38,525 bases of DNA, from positions 1 to 38,525 of the forward strand of contig JAJZYR010000008.1 in the NCBI GenBank assembly GCA_021797995.1. The letters run 5' to 3'. The position numbers and the translations under genes are program-made. This DNA is from Microcaldota archaeon. GTDB taxonomy: Archaea > Micrarchaeota > Micrarchaeia > Micrarchaeales > CABMGC01. Shown in pieces: positions 21,869-30,092 of the stretch; position 1 is the stretch's first letter; every line of letters begins with the position of its first letter. The notes beneath the pieces were generated by a model. The model made no database searches and was not told where the DNA came from. It saw nothing but the letters and a program-made list of their open reading frames with translations.

Positions 21869-24244
21869 ATGGTATCAAAACTGCGCATAGTCTTGATCTT
21901 CATAGCTCTCGCAGTAGCCTCGGTGGCCATAGTATCCGTTTATTTCTTCAGCGCCATCAGCGCGCTGAGCAGCAGCGTCGTCAGCGGGCCCACTGGAAGC
22001 ATAAATGCGAGCCTCTCGATACATACCGAGTCTGTGCTCCAGTACAACAATTCGCAGTACCTGGCTGGATACGCCCTTCTCAATTACGATACGAAGAACG
22101 TGTCGCAGATGAACCTCTCGCTGCGCATGTACGGGAGTGCCCCCGTGGAGCCAGTCTACTTCATCAGCACCAAGGTGGGCATCTTCGACTATTGCGTGAG
22201 GTGCTTTGGCCAGGCGTCTCTCGGGGCAGAGCTTATGGGCAGCCTGGCAGACCACGGCCTCATCTTCAACAGCAGCAGCTTCAATTACGTCAACCTTGAG
22301 AATATATCGTTGATACCGCCGCACTCGATAGTCGTGCTCCAGTCCGGGCTTATCCCGACCTGGCTGCTGCCTTATTCGGCTTATTCAGGAGCTGATATTG
22401 TATCGGGAAACGCAACGCTCCTGACGCTGCTTGACAGAGGGGATACGGTAATATATGTCGGAAGGAACTTCTCCACCTCGATAGGTAACGGAGGTAATAT
22501 CTATCTTACCACTAACCGTACAATTGAGGCTCTTGGAAACGCCTCGATAGTTGCTGAGCCGTTCATGCCCGGCCTCCAGGGCAATAAGACAGGCAGGCTC
22601 TTCTTCAGGTATCCGACGTTTGGCTTTGTCGATGGCCAGGAATATGGCAATGCAAGCGCCGTAAACTCCAGAAACGGGACGCTCATAGCGCTCAGCAACT
22701 ACCCCTTATCGGGATGGGACAACTCAAGCGCGCTGGCAAGCGACATTGCGAACATCATAGACTCCAGATTCTGGATTGCAGAGCTTGCATACGGCGTTTC
22801 CAACTTTACGCTTGCAAACGGCTCCGTAGGCAATGCGTACGCGGTTACTGATTTGCAATACCTCAACGGCTCAGCTGCTAGCCAGGTCAACGGCTCCTAC
22901 TCTCTCCTTACCGCAAGGCTCTCGAACCTTGACAGGCAGAAGGTTTACCAGATGCCATTCAGGGCGCGGCTCACGAACATCGGAAGAATAAACATGGCAG
23001 GAACAGTAGGTGAGGGGGAGAGCCTTCCGATAAACGTGTACAGCGGGAATGCCCTTTATGCACCCACCGCATTTCACCTTGACATAGCCAACCTGAATGG
23101 AACCACGTTCGGTTCACTGCCTCTCGGATTCTACAACAGGTCTTTCAACATAGTGCATTACTATACCTTTACCGTCCCTAGCGGCTATTATACGGCATCG
23201 CTTGTGAGCATAAACGGGAGCAGATATGCCGGAGCACTCTTTTACGTCTCGAACGTCAGCATATCGGCTTCCTCTCTCGACTTTAAGAACAGGACATTTG
23301 CCTTTACGCTAGAGAGCGATAGGCTTCCGCTGTCGAATATATCGTATACCATAAGCCTCAACGGCGCATATCCGCAGAACGGGGTGGTGCAGAATGGCGC
23401 GGTTCTCTATACGCTGCCAGGAGGGGCTGCAGAGGGCTACGGGACAAAGGTATTTGACTTCAGGATGCTCGGAAGCAACTACCAGTACACGTTTAATTAC
23501 GCCTCGCCGACCTCCGGGATACCGCCGCTCTATATAGAATTCGGGATCGTCGCAGTGTTCATAATAGTACTAAACCTAGTGCTCAAGGCCCCCGCCTCTG
23601 ACGACTATTACATAGACGTCCCTGATTTTCCGCCGTTAAACAGGATAAAGCTCAAGACCGACAGCAATTCGATCATAGGCATCTTCAGCAGCATAAACTT
23701 CTCCCATCACTGGAAATACATGCCACTGACAGCAGAGGAGGTGAAGAATGGCGTGAGCTCTAACATAAGATATGAGAGCATACCTGTGGCTGCGACGCTG
23801 CAGAATGTGACAGGGGTGCTGAATAAGATGGTTGCAAAGGGCTTGCTACTCTCAAGCGGCGAATATTATGCCCCGGCAAGGTGGGTAACGGAATCAGGGC
23901 ATAGCATGGAGTATCTGACCATATTCAGGAACCTTAGGGACTTCTGCGTTGCAAATGCCATGCTCTTTACAGACCTCGATGCAGACCCGCATGTCGATAT
24001 GATAGTGACGAGGAAGGGCAGCCAGGGCTATATCATAATCAACGCTGCGTCGGAGATGAAGGATATCGCAATAAATAACGCATACAGGATTTACATAGTA
24101 TTCCTGGATGAGATCGGAAGGCTCGCCTTCCTTACTAAACTATACGATTCTTACGGTGAACAGGCGGAGCTCCTTAGAATGGGGGTGGAGCATTCATACA
24201 TCGTGCTGACCGACACTGACAACCTTGAACAGCTGCTGTCCTGA
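21869..24244 (+). CDS. Large surface protein with cytoplasmic domain
   Basis: This 791-residue protein has an N-terminal anchor helix (about 6-30, LRIVLIFIALAVASVAIVSV). An outer domain of about 520 residues, rich in Ser, Asn and Tyr with more than 15 N-x-S/T sequons, follows and looks beta-rich, and it holds a CVRC motif (FDYCVRCFGQ at about 107-116). A second helix (about 558-578, EFGIVAVFIIVLNLVLKAP) leads to a cytoplasmic part of about 210 residues. That part includes a winged-helix-like stretch (ASLNKMVAKGLLLSS-type, about 645-672) and an alpha/beta domain ending DTDNLEQLLS. It therefore spans from cell surface to cytoplasm. The Shine-Dalgarno AAGGAGAGG supports ATG 21869. As the last gene of the locus it may couple the apparatus to the cell surface (inference). 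Family not recognised. Confidence 0.65.
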   Translation: MVSKLRIVLIFIALAVASVAIVSVYFFSAISALSSSVVSGPTGSINASLSIHTESVLQYNNSQYLAGYALLNYDTKNVSQMNLSLRMYGSAPVEPVYFISTKVGIFDYCVRCFGQASLGAELMGSLADHGLIFNSSSFNYVNLENISLIPPHSIVVLQSGLIPTWLLPYSAYSGADIVSGNATLLTLLDRGDTVIYVGRNFSTSIGNGGNIYLTTNRTIEALGNASIVAEPFMPGLQGNKTGRLFFRYPTFGFVDGQEYGNASAVNSRNGTLIALSNYPLSGWDNSSALASDIANIIDSRFWIAELAYGVSNFTLANGSVGNAYAVTDLQYLNGSAASQVNGSYSLLTARLSNLDRQKVYQMPFRARLTNIGRINMAGTVGEGESLPINVYSGNALYAPTAFHLDIANLNGTTFGSLPLGFYNRSFNIVHYYTFTVPSGYYTASLVSINGSRYAGALFYVSNVSISASSLDFKNRTFAFTLESDRLPLSNISYTISLNGAYPQNGVVQNGAVLYTLPGGAAEGYGTKVFDFRMLGSNYQYTFNYASPTSGIPPLYIEFGIVAVFIIVLNLVLKAPASDDYYIDVPDFPPLNRIKLKTDSNSIIGIFSSINFSHHWKYMPLTAEEVKNGVSSNIRYESIPVAATLQNVTGVLNKMVAKGLLLSSGEYYAPARWVTESGHSMEYLTIFRNLRDFCVANAMLFTDLDADPHVDMIVTRKGSQGYIIINAASEMKDIAINNAYRIYIVFLDEIGRLAFLTKLYDSYGEQAELLRMGVEHSYIVLTDTDNLEQLLS

Positions 24245-24279
24245 GGCATAGCATGGTGCGGCGCTGCATGCGCCTTTGC

Positions 24280-25938
24280 TCACTCCTCCTCGTCGGTGTC
24301 CTCCGCAGTCGCGCTGCCAGCCTTCCCTTCCTTCCCGGGGCTTCCGGAAGGCTCCCCTTCTCCGCCTTCGGCATCCCCGCCGTCGGGCTTGAACCTCTTC
24401 TCTATCAGCATGGAGAGCGCGCCCTTTATCTCTTCCTTCTTAGATCCGGTAATGTCGGCAAGGTCGTTTGACATCTGGTCTACGTACCGCATGAGTGCGC
24501 TGTACCTGGTCTCCCTGAGATTCTTGTTCTTCATCCCGCTTATATGTTTCTGCAGAGCCCTGCCGCAATCCTGCACTGCAAGCTTTATCTCGTCTATAAT
24601 CTCCTCCTCCTGCGCTATCGCCTGCTTCCCGACCCCGGAGTACGGAATGTAGACGCTGGAGACGTTTACGAATACGCTGACTGGCTGCTCCTCGAAGTTG
24701 TCTATTCCGTATCTCTTCCACTCTATTCCGTTGACTGCGGTCGTTATGGCGCAGCTTGACCCGTCAAAGAGTAGGGGAACCTTGTTTGCAAACCTGAGTA
24801 TGCTGCCCTTCGCGCCTTCCTGCGTGACCCTTCCAGCATTGCCGCCATAGGCGATACAGGCCTCGACGACGAACGGTATGCCTCCGCGGAAGACCCTAGG
24901 TCTTCTCTCGACCACTGCCGAGAACATAGGATTGAGTATGTTCTTGACGGCTATCCCTATCTGGCTCTCGCCTATCGTCGAGAGGGAATCGAGCTCCGGG
25001 GCTATCCACTTTACCTGTTTTATCGCCTTTATAATCTTCTCGGCATCGCCCCACGCCATATTGCGCGGGTCCGTGGCCATGTCGATTGACGGGTCGGCAG
25101 CCTTGATATCGTCTATCTTGTTCTGCGTGACCCTTGCAAATGACTCGATCAGGAAAGCCGAAAGCCTCCTGTTCTCGCTCCTGTGTGCAGCGTCAAGGAG
25201 ATCGCTCGTGCCTATCCCCAGCGGATGCGGCTTTATCTGCTTTGGCTTCCTGGGCAGCTCTTCCACTGAGCGCATGAAGACGGCGTCCTTGCCCTCGGGA
25301 TCGGTAAGCCTTATGCTGGCATGCGGATTCGACAGCGCAGTTCTCTTCAGGTATTCGTAGACCCCATGATCGCTGGACTCGTATTTCACGTCGCCAAACT
25401 CGCCACTGATGATCGTTCCCCTAAAGTCCCCGTCAAGCTTCACGAGATTCGCGGTTATGGGCTTGTTCGACTTTATATCTAGCGAGAGATCGCATTCGTA
25501 GGCGCCCCTGCCGGTACCGGACTTGATGTGTATCGGCTTTCCTGTCGTTACCTGCGAATAGAGCGTGCACCCTGTAGCCCCTATCCCCTGCTGCCCCCTC
25601 TGCTGTATATACCTATGGAACTTCGTTCCGGCAAGTACCGTTGCCAGGGCCTTGCCGATGTGCGTCTGCGGTATTCCGGGCCCGTTATCCCCGACAGTCA
25701 CGGAATACTTGTCCTCGGCTACCTGCTTTATGCATACGCTTATCTCTGGAAGTATGTTAGCTTCCTCGCAAGCATCTAGGCTGTTGGTCAGGTATTCATG
25801 GACTATCGTGGTAAGGGACCTTACCTTTCCGGAGTAGCCGAGCATCTGGCTGTTCTTTCTGAAGAATTCGGATATGGAGTACTGCTTGAACTGCTTGAAT
25901 ATCTCGTCAGCATCCAATACTTTCCTCGTCTCGGCCAA
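24280..25938 (-). CDS. top6B: DNA topoisomerase VI subunit B
   Basis: This 552-residue protein is the ATPase subunit of type IIB topoisomerase. The GHKL fold is visible: N-box HEYLTNSLDACEEA (about 47-60), G1 GDNGPGIP (83-90), G2 RGQQGIGATG (114-123). A transducer domain follows with RRPRVFRGGIPFVVEACIAY and the switch-lysine region NGIEWKRYGIDN. The C-terminal about 40 residues are a Gly/Glu/Ser/Lys-rich tail, low complexity and unlike the compact end of many homologues. Start is TTG at 25938, backed by AAGGTG shortly upstream overlapping the KH gene's stop. The A subunit normally follows directly but is not in this window, so the genes are separated here. Confidence 0.95.
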   Translation of the reverse strand: MAETRKVLDADEIFKQFKQYSISEFFRKNSQMLGYSGKVRSLTTIVHEYLTNSLDACEEANILPEISVCIKQVAEDKYSVTVGDNGPGIPQTHIGKALATVLAGTKFHRYIQQRGQQGIGATGCTLYSQVTTGKPIHIKSGTGRGAYECDLSLDIKSNKPITANLVKLDGDFRGTIISGEFGDVKYESSDHGVYEYLKRTALSNPHASIRLTDPEGKDAVFMRSVEELPRKPKQIKPHPLGIGTSDLLDAAHRSENRRLSAFLIESFARVTQNKIDDIKAADPSIDMATDPRNMAWGDAEKIIKAIKQVKWIAPELDSLSTIGESQIGIAVKNILNPMFSAVVERRPRVFRGGIPFVVEACIAYGGNAGRVTQEGAKGSILRFANKVPLLFDGSSCAITTAVNGIEWKRYGIDNFEEQPVSVFVNVSSVYIPYSGVGKQAIAQEEEIIDEIKLAVQDCGRALQKHISGMKNKNLRETRYSALMRYVDQMSNDLADITGSKKEEIKGALSMLIEKRFKPDGGDAEGGEGEPSGSPGKEGKAGSATAEDTDEEE

Positions 25939-25947
25939 TGAAACACC

Positions 25948-26457
25948 TTATCTTATATTGCTGCCATCTGCCCTTCTACGGGCCAGTTCCATGAGCTTGT
26001 ACGCCTTCCTGTGTGCCGCGCCTGCAACGAGGGCGTTGATGCCTATTGTCGCTATCCCTATACCCTCCACTGTGCCTATGATACTTACTGTATCGCCGTA
26101 TATCGCAAGCTCAGTCTCGCTGACCTGCTGGATGTACTCCTTGCTCCTCCCTTCTTCGCCTATTATCCTGGCCTTTATCCTTTTTACCTGGTTCTTATTT
26201 CTAAACATATCCCTCAGATCTATATACTTGAAGAAATACGTGTCAAGGAGGAGCTTGTATGCTGTGGCCAGGCTGAAGCCGCGGCCGAACGCCTGTATCA
26301 CGTTCTTTGCATTATACTCGTCATAGCCATCGCCGCTTATCACGATGCTGTTGCCCTCGAGCACTTCTATCTTGCACCTGAGCTTACTCCTGAGCTCTTC
26401 CAGCCTCTGACCGTTCAGAAGCCTCGCCCTCTCCATAGGTATGAGTATCTGCTCCAT
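25948..26457 (-). CDS. KH-domain protein, Pno1/Dim2 type
   Basis: This 169-residue protein has two KH-like segments. The N-terminal one (residues about 1-75) is of the MEQILIPMERARLLNG start type. The C-terminal one has RIIGEEGRSKEYIQQVSETE and LAIYGDTVSIIGTVEG, the RNA-binding GxxG-type loop (GEEGRS) seen in archaeal Dim2/Pno1. In eukaryotes Pno1 acts in 3' maturation of 18S rRNA; archaeal versions bind the 3' end of 16S rRNA. It is followed directly by top6B, with the TTG start of top6B 9 bases after its stop. A TATA-like TTTATAATC about 30 bases upstream suggests the pair is one operon. Confidence 0.88.
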   Translation of the reverse strand: MEQILIPMERARLLNGQRLEELRSKLRCKIEVLEGNSIVISGDGYDEYNAKNVIQAFGRGFSLATAYKLLLDTYFFKYIDLRDMFRNKNQVKRIKARIIGEEGRSKEYIQQVSETELAIYGDTVSIIGTVEGIGIATIGINALVAGAAHRKAYKLMELARRRADGSNIR

Positions 26458-26487
26458 TGAATTACAGAGTGGTATGTATCTGAAGAG

Positions 26488-26499
26488 GATTATAAAGAC
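26488..26499 (-). promoter_or_regulatory. Promoter of the KH-top6B operon
   Basis: TCTTTATAATCC on the minus strand, about 30-40 bases before the KH-protein ATG at 26457. Confidence 0.45.
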
Positions 26500-26760
26500 T
26501 CCTGCTTATGTCCAGCCTTTACGCAGAAGCGCGACAGTGGAGTGGGAAGATGGTGAAGGCCGGATAGACAGACATGGCTTGCAGATTGCATGCGTGCGGA
26601 GCTGGGTTGAACCATAACCAAGCTCTAACATTAGTGGACCTGTAGCACCTTCTGAGACTTCCAGTAAAATTCATGCCCTCCGTAACTTTCCGACGTCAAG
26701 AATCGACTTTTTATACAGAACACGGACTCTTTATACAGCTTTCCACTTATTATACAACCC
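26500..26760. other. Intergenic stretch with a stem-loop, no clear gene
   Basis: About 400 bases separate the KH gene from the wHTH gene; the distal half is described in the next entry. I see no convincing coding frame. A stem-loop of GAGCTGGGTT (26599-26608) with AACCAAGCTC (26616-26625) has nine of ten pairs and a seven-base loop. Three TATA-like blocks (about 26707-26717, 26729-26739 and 26747-26756, each near TTTATACAG) are spaced about 20 bases apart. A small non-coding RNA gene is possible but unsupported by recognisable family features. Confidence 0.3.
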
Positions 26761-26773
26761 CGACAGAATAGCA

Positions 26774-26830
26774 AGCTTTATATATCTAACCCCCTTCATA
26801 CATGAATCATTCATGATTCTTTCGTGAATG
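26774..26830 (+). promoter_or_regulatory. TATA box with overlapping palindromes for wHTH gene
   Basis: GCTTTATATATC (26775-26786) predicts a start near 26808. Exactly there lies the perfect palindrome CATGAATCATTCATG (26801-26815), followed by an overlapping second inverted repeat (CATTCA at 26808-26813 with TGAATG at 26825-26830). This suits autoregulation by the downstream DNA-binding protein. Confidence 0.55.
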
Positions 26831-26872
26831 CCTCGCGAAGGAGTCATGACACAGGAATGAATTCGGCATGAT

Positions 26873-27394
26873 ATGGGAACAGGGGATTCAATGGCAAAGG
26901 ACCGCGAACAGATCATGAAGGAGCTCGAGGAGCTGAGGGAAGAGGTGAAGGGCATGGGTGCCGATGCCACTAGCAAGGGCTCGCAGAATGCCGATGCCGG
27001 AGATGCTGTCTCATCCCTTATGAAGGCTATGATAGAGGAGAGGGAGAGGACGAACAGGAGGCTTGAGGAGCTAAATCAGCGGATCACGCGGCTTAGGGAG
27101 GCTGTGGCATCTGCATATGAAGAGGAACCGCAGGCATACGCACCTGCCGACAGGGAGGTGGCCCTTTCGGAACTCGACCTTCTTGTGCTTAATTTCGTCC
27201 AATCGAGCGGAATGGTAAATGCAGATAACCTCAAGGAGTACATGCACTACAGCGGCAGGAACGCCGCCTGCGCAAGGCTGAACAAGCTATACCTGATGGG
27301 GCTGGTGGAAAGGCACCAGCTGGGCCACAAGGTTTATTACAAATTTGATGCTGGCAAGACGACCAAGACACTCATTATATCACCTCCACAATAG
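26873..27394 (+). CDS. Coiled-coil wHTH regulator
   Basis: This 173-residue protein has an N-terminal helical/coiled-coil region (EQIMKELEELREEVK, then RERTNRRLEELNQRITRLRE at about 58-77) for dimerisation. The C-terminal winged helix (about 98-162) reads LSELDLLVLNFVQSSGMVN..LKEYMHYSGRNAACARLNKL then GLVERHQLGHKVYYKF, a good wHTH pattern. ATG 26873 is listed; ATG 26891 with AGGGG before it is also credible. The palindromes at its predicted transcription start suggest it controls itself. Targets are not evident. The following hairpin probably ends its transcript. Confidence 0.75.
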   Translation: MGTGDSMAKDREQIMKELEELREEVKGMGADATSKGSQNADAGDAVSSLMKAMIEERERTNRRLEELNQRITRLREAVASAYEEEPQAYAPADREVALSELDLLVLNFVQSSGMVNADNLKEYMHYSGRNAACARLNKLYLMGLVERHQLGHKVYYKFDAGKTTKTLIISPPQ

Positions 27395-27401
27395 GGAACA
27401 G

Positions 27402-27423
27402 GGCCTGCCTGCCAGGGCAGGCC
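27402..27423 (+). terminator. G+C-rich hairpin after the wHTH gene
   Basis: GGCCTGCC (27402-27409) pairs perfectly with GGCAGGCC (27416-27423) across a six-base loop, 8 bases after the stop codon. Only a weak T-rich stretch (CTTCTTT) follows. It may end transcription or stabilise the 3' end. Confidence 0.4.
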
Positions 27424-27449
27424 GTACTACTTCTTTCGATCACGGTAAG

Positions 27450-27460
27450 CGTTAAATAAC
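27450..27460 (+). promoter_or_regulatory. TATA element of the DHH gene
   Basis: CGTTAAATAACC is centred about 27 bases before ATG 27484, the spacing expected of a leaderless transcript. Confidence 0.5.
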
Positions 27461-27483
27461 CTCTTAGCTTACTTAGTACCTAT

Positions 27484-28509
27484 ATGGAGGAAGTAATCTC
27501 GATTTCGCATGCTACCGATATAGACGGGGTGGGGAGCTCCTCGCTAATAAGGATGAAGTATGGAATACCGCAGGACAGGGTTTTCTTCACCGACTACAAC
27601 GTCGAGAGCATTAGGATGGTGGAGAAGGGGATAAAGAGGCTCCTTACAAACAAGACAACCGTATTCCTCATCGACCTTGGAGTAAACGAGAGGACCGGGC
27701 CCGCCTTCCTCAGGATGCTGAGGAACGTAAAGAGAAAGGGAGGGAAAGTCCTCTGGTTCGACCACCACCCCTGGACCGGAAAAAGCGTGAGGGAACTGGA
27801 GAGCATCTGCGATACGGCAATCTACGGGGAGAATCGCAGATACTGCGGTGCGGAGATAACAAGGAGGGAGTTGGGCCTCAGGGACGGATTCACGGAGCGC
27901 TTATGCAGGCTGGTGCACTACTCCGACTTCAATATAAGACCAAGGAAGGCAAATGATTACAGGATAATAGGAACATATGCGCTGAGCATTGCCTACTACC
28001 ACACGCTCGGCCATGAGAGGAGCATGCGGGGACTCAGGCACATGACCAGCGTAATCTCCAATGGAAGGCTTCTTGACGGGAGAATCAGGTCTGATGCAGG
28101 GAGGTTCAGAAGGCTGAACGACGGCCAGGTTGCAAGGATGCTGAGAGACGTCTATCTTGGAAGGAACATCGCATTGGGCTTTGCCGGCCACATACAGAAG
28201 ACGTATGCCTGCATGAAGCTTATAGAGAAGACAGGCAGGGACATCGGGGTATATGTAAATCTCATAGACCACAGGGGGCACATGAGGAGCGTCAGGAGCG
28301 ATTGTTCGCAGCTTGCGGTGAGGTTCGGGGGAGGGGGCCACCCCCATGCATCGGGATTCTCGCCGGATTTTAGAAAGTACAACAACTTCAGGAGCAGGCT
28401 GGACAGGGAGAGACTGCTTGAAGACCTTGTCAAGACTGCAGATAGGATCAACCTGAAGCCGGCGAGGGGGCATCAGGGCAGCTCGAGCAAAGAGGCGCTG
28501 TTCAACTAG
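27484..28509 (+). CDS. DHH/DHHA1 phosphoesterase
   Basis: This 341-residue protein of the DHH superfamily has the motif ISHATDIDGVGSSSL (about 7-21), the second metal-binding stretch FLIDLGVNE (about 60-68), the name-giving DHH in WFDHHPW (91-97), and the C-terminal DHHA1 motif FGGGGHPHASGF (about 280-291) for substrate binding. Archaeal relatives are manganese-dependent nucleases or oligonucleotide/cyclic-dinucleotide phosphodiesterases (NrnA/RecJ-like). Which substrate applies cannot be told from sequence. The gene is transcribed from its own TATA element and is followed 13 bases later by a MazG-like pyrophosphohydrolase, so both may act in nucleotide turnover. A charged Ser/Lys-rich C-terminal tail ends it. 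Confidence 0.9.
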   Translation: MEEVISISHATDIDGVGSSSLIRMKYGIPQDRVFFTDYNVESIRMVEKGIKRLLTNKTTVFLIDLGVNERTGPAFLRMLRNVKRKGGKVLWFDHHPWTGKSVRELESICDTAIYGENRRYCGAEITRRELGLRDGFTERLCRLVHYSDFNIRPRKANDYRIIGTYALSIAYYHTLGHERSMRGLRHMTSVISNGRLLDGRIRSDAGRFRRLNDGQVARMLRDVYLGRNIALGFAGHIQKTYACMKLIEKTGRDIGVYVNLIDHRGHMRSVRSDCSQLAVRFGGGGHPHASGFSPDFRKYNNFRSRLDRERLLEDLVKTADRINLKPARGHQGSSSKEALFN

Positions 28510-28522
28510 ACATGGTGTATCA

Positions 28523-28828
28523 ATGAAGTATAACAAATTAATACGGGACAGGCTTCCCGAGATTATGAAAAGGGAAGGGAAGGCAGTCAAGACGCACAGG
28601 GCAGACGACAGCGAGTATATCCAGAAGCTGAAGGCGAAGCTCGTAGAGGAGGCCGCTGAGTACAGCAGGGATGAGAACGTGGAGGAGCTGGCAGACCTGA
28701 TGGAAGTGATATATGCCGTTCTTGCCTTCAAGGGAGTAGGCAGGGATGCTGTCGAGGAGATGAGGAGGAGGAAGGAGGTTGAGCGCGGCGGGTTTAGCGG
28801 CAGACTGGTTCTTGAAGAGGTTACCTGA
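28523..28828 (+). CDS. MazG-like NTP pyrophosphohydrolase
   Basis: This 101-residue all-alpha protein of the MazG/phosphoribosyl-ATP pyrophosphohydrolase-like superfamily has the typical YNKLIRDRLPEIM start and a metal-binding core from KLVEEAAEY (about 39-47) and VEELADLMEVIYAVL (about 54-68), where the E-E-x-x-E and E-x-x-D residues bind magnesium. The ending RRRKEVERGGFSGRLVLEEV is characteristic of this small stand-alone subfamily. The family splits NTPs to NMP and pyrophosphate and is thought to clean the nucleotide pool. It is probably co-transcribed with the DHH gene and converges with the aIF2-gamma gene. Confidence 0.9.
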   Translation: MKYNKLIRDRLPEIMKREGKAVKTHRADDSEYIQKLKAKLVEEAAEYSRDENVEELADLMEVIYAVLAFKGVGRDAVEEMRRRKEVERGGFSGRLVLEEVT

Positions 28829-28861
28829 CCTTTTAGATGCCCTTGCAGCCGTGACATCGGC

Positions 28862-30070
28862 TTATGCCAGGATTCCATACCCTGAGAGCTTCCATCTCTG
28901 GCCGTAATTCCTGAGAACCGATATCTTCTCGGCCTTGTCGGCACAGATGGTGTGCTTCAGGCTTATTTCCAGCCTGCTCTTCTTTATCTTCGTTATGTAT
29001 CCGACTACTGTGCCCGTGCCTATCCCAAGAAGCACAAGCTCGTCCGGCTTGAATGCCTGCTTCGGAAGATCGGTCCTGTTGAGTGAGCTGTAATTTATCG
29101 CTATGCTGTTCGACGAGTCCGGGAGTTTTCCCACATGCCCGACTATCTGCCCGACAAGGCCGTCGGCCTTTGAGAGCGCAGGATCTGCTGTCGTTCCTAT
29201 CGCAACCAGCCCTCCGGGAATTGCCTCGTTGAGGTGCTCGCTTCCCGCTGAAAGGCTCTCTATCCTGGTGATGATCGGCTCGAATGACTCCCTCTTTGAC
29301 TTGTCCCTTGCCGTATTTATCCCGGGCCTTATCTCTATCTCGTCACCGACCTTGAACCTTCCCCGCGCTATCGACCCGCCGATCACTCCTCCAACTAAAT
29401 CCTTTATCGGAGTGCCGGGCTTATTGACGTCGAAAGACCTTGCAACATAAAGGACAGGATCGGCATTCAGGTCTCTTTCCGGGACCTTTATCTTCATTAT
29501 TTCATCGAGCAGTGCGTCGACGTTTATGTTCTTGTTCGCCATCACAGGTATTATCGGTGCGCCTTCGATCCTGCTTCCCTTGACAAAGTTCTTTATCTGC
29601 TCGTAGTGCCTCTTTGCCTTCTCCTTCCCTACAACGTCAATCTTCGTCTGCACTATTATTACGTTCTTTATTCCGAGGGCGTTGATCAGCATGAGGTGCT
29701 CCCTTGTCTGCGGCATCGGAGCCGGCTCCGCCGCGGAGATGACGAATAGCGCCGCATCTATAAGGCTGGAACCTGCAATAGCTGTTGCCATGAGGGTTTC
29801 GTGGCCTGGGGCGTCCAGCAGCGAGATCCTCCTTACAATCTCCGATTCGGAGCCGTCCGGGCACTTGTCCTCGGTGGTAAACGGGTATTGTGAGGAGCCC
29901 TTGCACCTCCTTATCGCTGCATCCGCATATCCCAGCTTTATGGTCATGCTCCTCTTTACGCTCTCGCTGTGCTTATCCGTCCACTGATGGGTGAGCGCCG
30001 CCGTAAGCGTCGTCTTGCCATGGTCTACATGGCCAAGTGTCCCTATATTCATCTCGCTCTGCTTAAGCAT
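28862..30070 (-). CDS. eif2g: Translation initiation factor aIF2 subunit gamma
   Basis: This 402-residue protein is the GTPase subunit that carries initiator Met-tRNA to the ribosome. Motifs are G1 LGHVDHGKTTL (about 12-22), G3 LDAPGHE (about 84-90) and G4 VQTKID (about 138-143, with Thr where Asn is usual). The EF-Tu-like domains II and III follow, with GVIGGSIARGRFKVGDEIEIRPG and IGTGTVVGYI. The zinc-knuckle loop at about 54-72 keeps only two of the four usual Cys (RRCKGSS... DKCPDGS), so metal binding there is doubtful. A second ATG (codon 7) is a possible start. It follows the S6e gene by 22 bases, a gene order common in archaea. Confidence 0.95.
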   Translation of the reverse strand: MLKQSEMNIGTLGHVDHGKTTLTAALTHQWTDKHSESVKRSMTIKLGYADAAIRRCKGSSQYPFTTEDKCPDGSESEIVRRISLLDAPGHETLMATAIAGSSLIDAALFVISAAEPAPMPQTREHLMLINALGIKNVIIVQTKIDVVGKEKAKRHYEQIKNFVKGSRIEGAPIIPVMANKNINVDALLDEIMKIKVPERDLNADPVLYVARSFDVNKPGTPIKDLVGGVIGGSIARGRFKVGDEIEIRPGINTARDKSKRESFEPIITRIESLSAGSEHLNEAIPGGLVAIGTTADPALSKADGLVGQIVGHVGKLPDSSNSIAINYSSLNRTDLPKQAFKPDELVLLGIGTGTVVGYITKIKKSRLEISLKHTICADKAEKISVLRNYGQRWKLSGYGILA

Positions 30071-30092
30071 CCCGACAATCCTCTTGCTGACC

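Noticed and set aside
27901-28944. 347-codon minus-strand frame opposite the DHH and MazG-like genes
   Set aside because: Spans two genes with clear family motifs on the + strand; low-complexity Ser/Pro/Leu composition.
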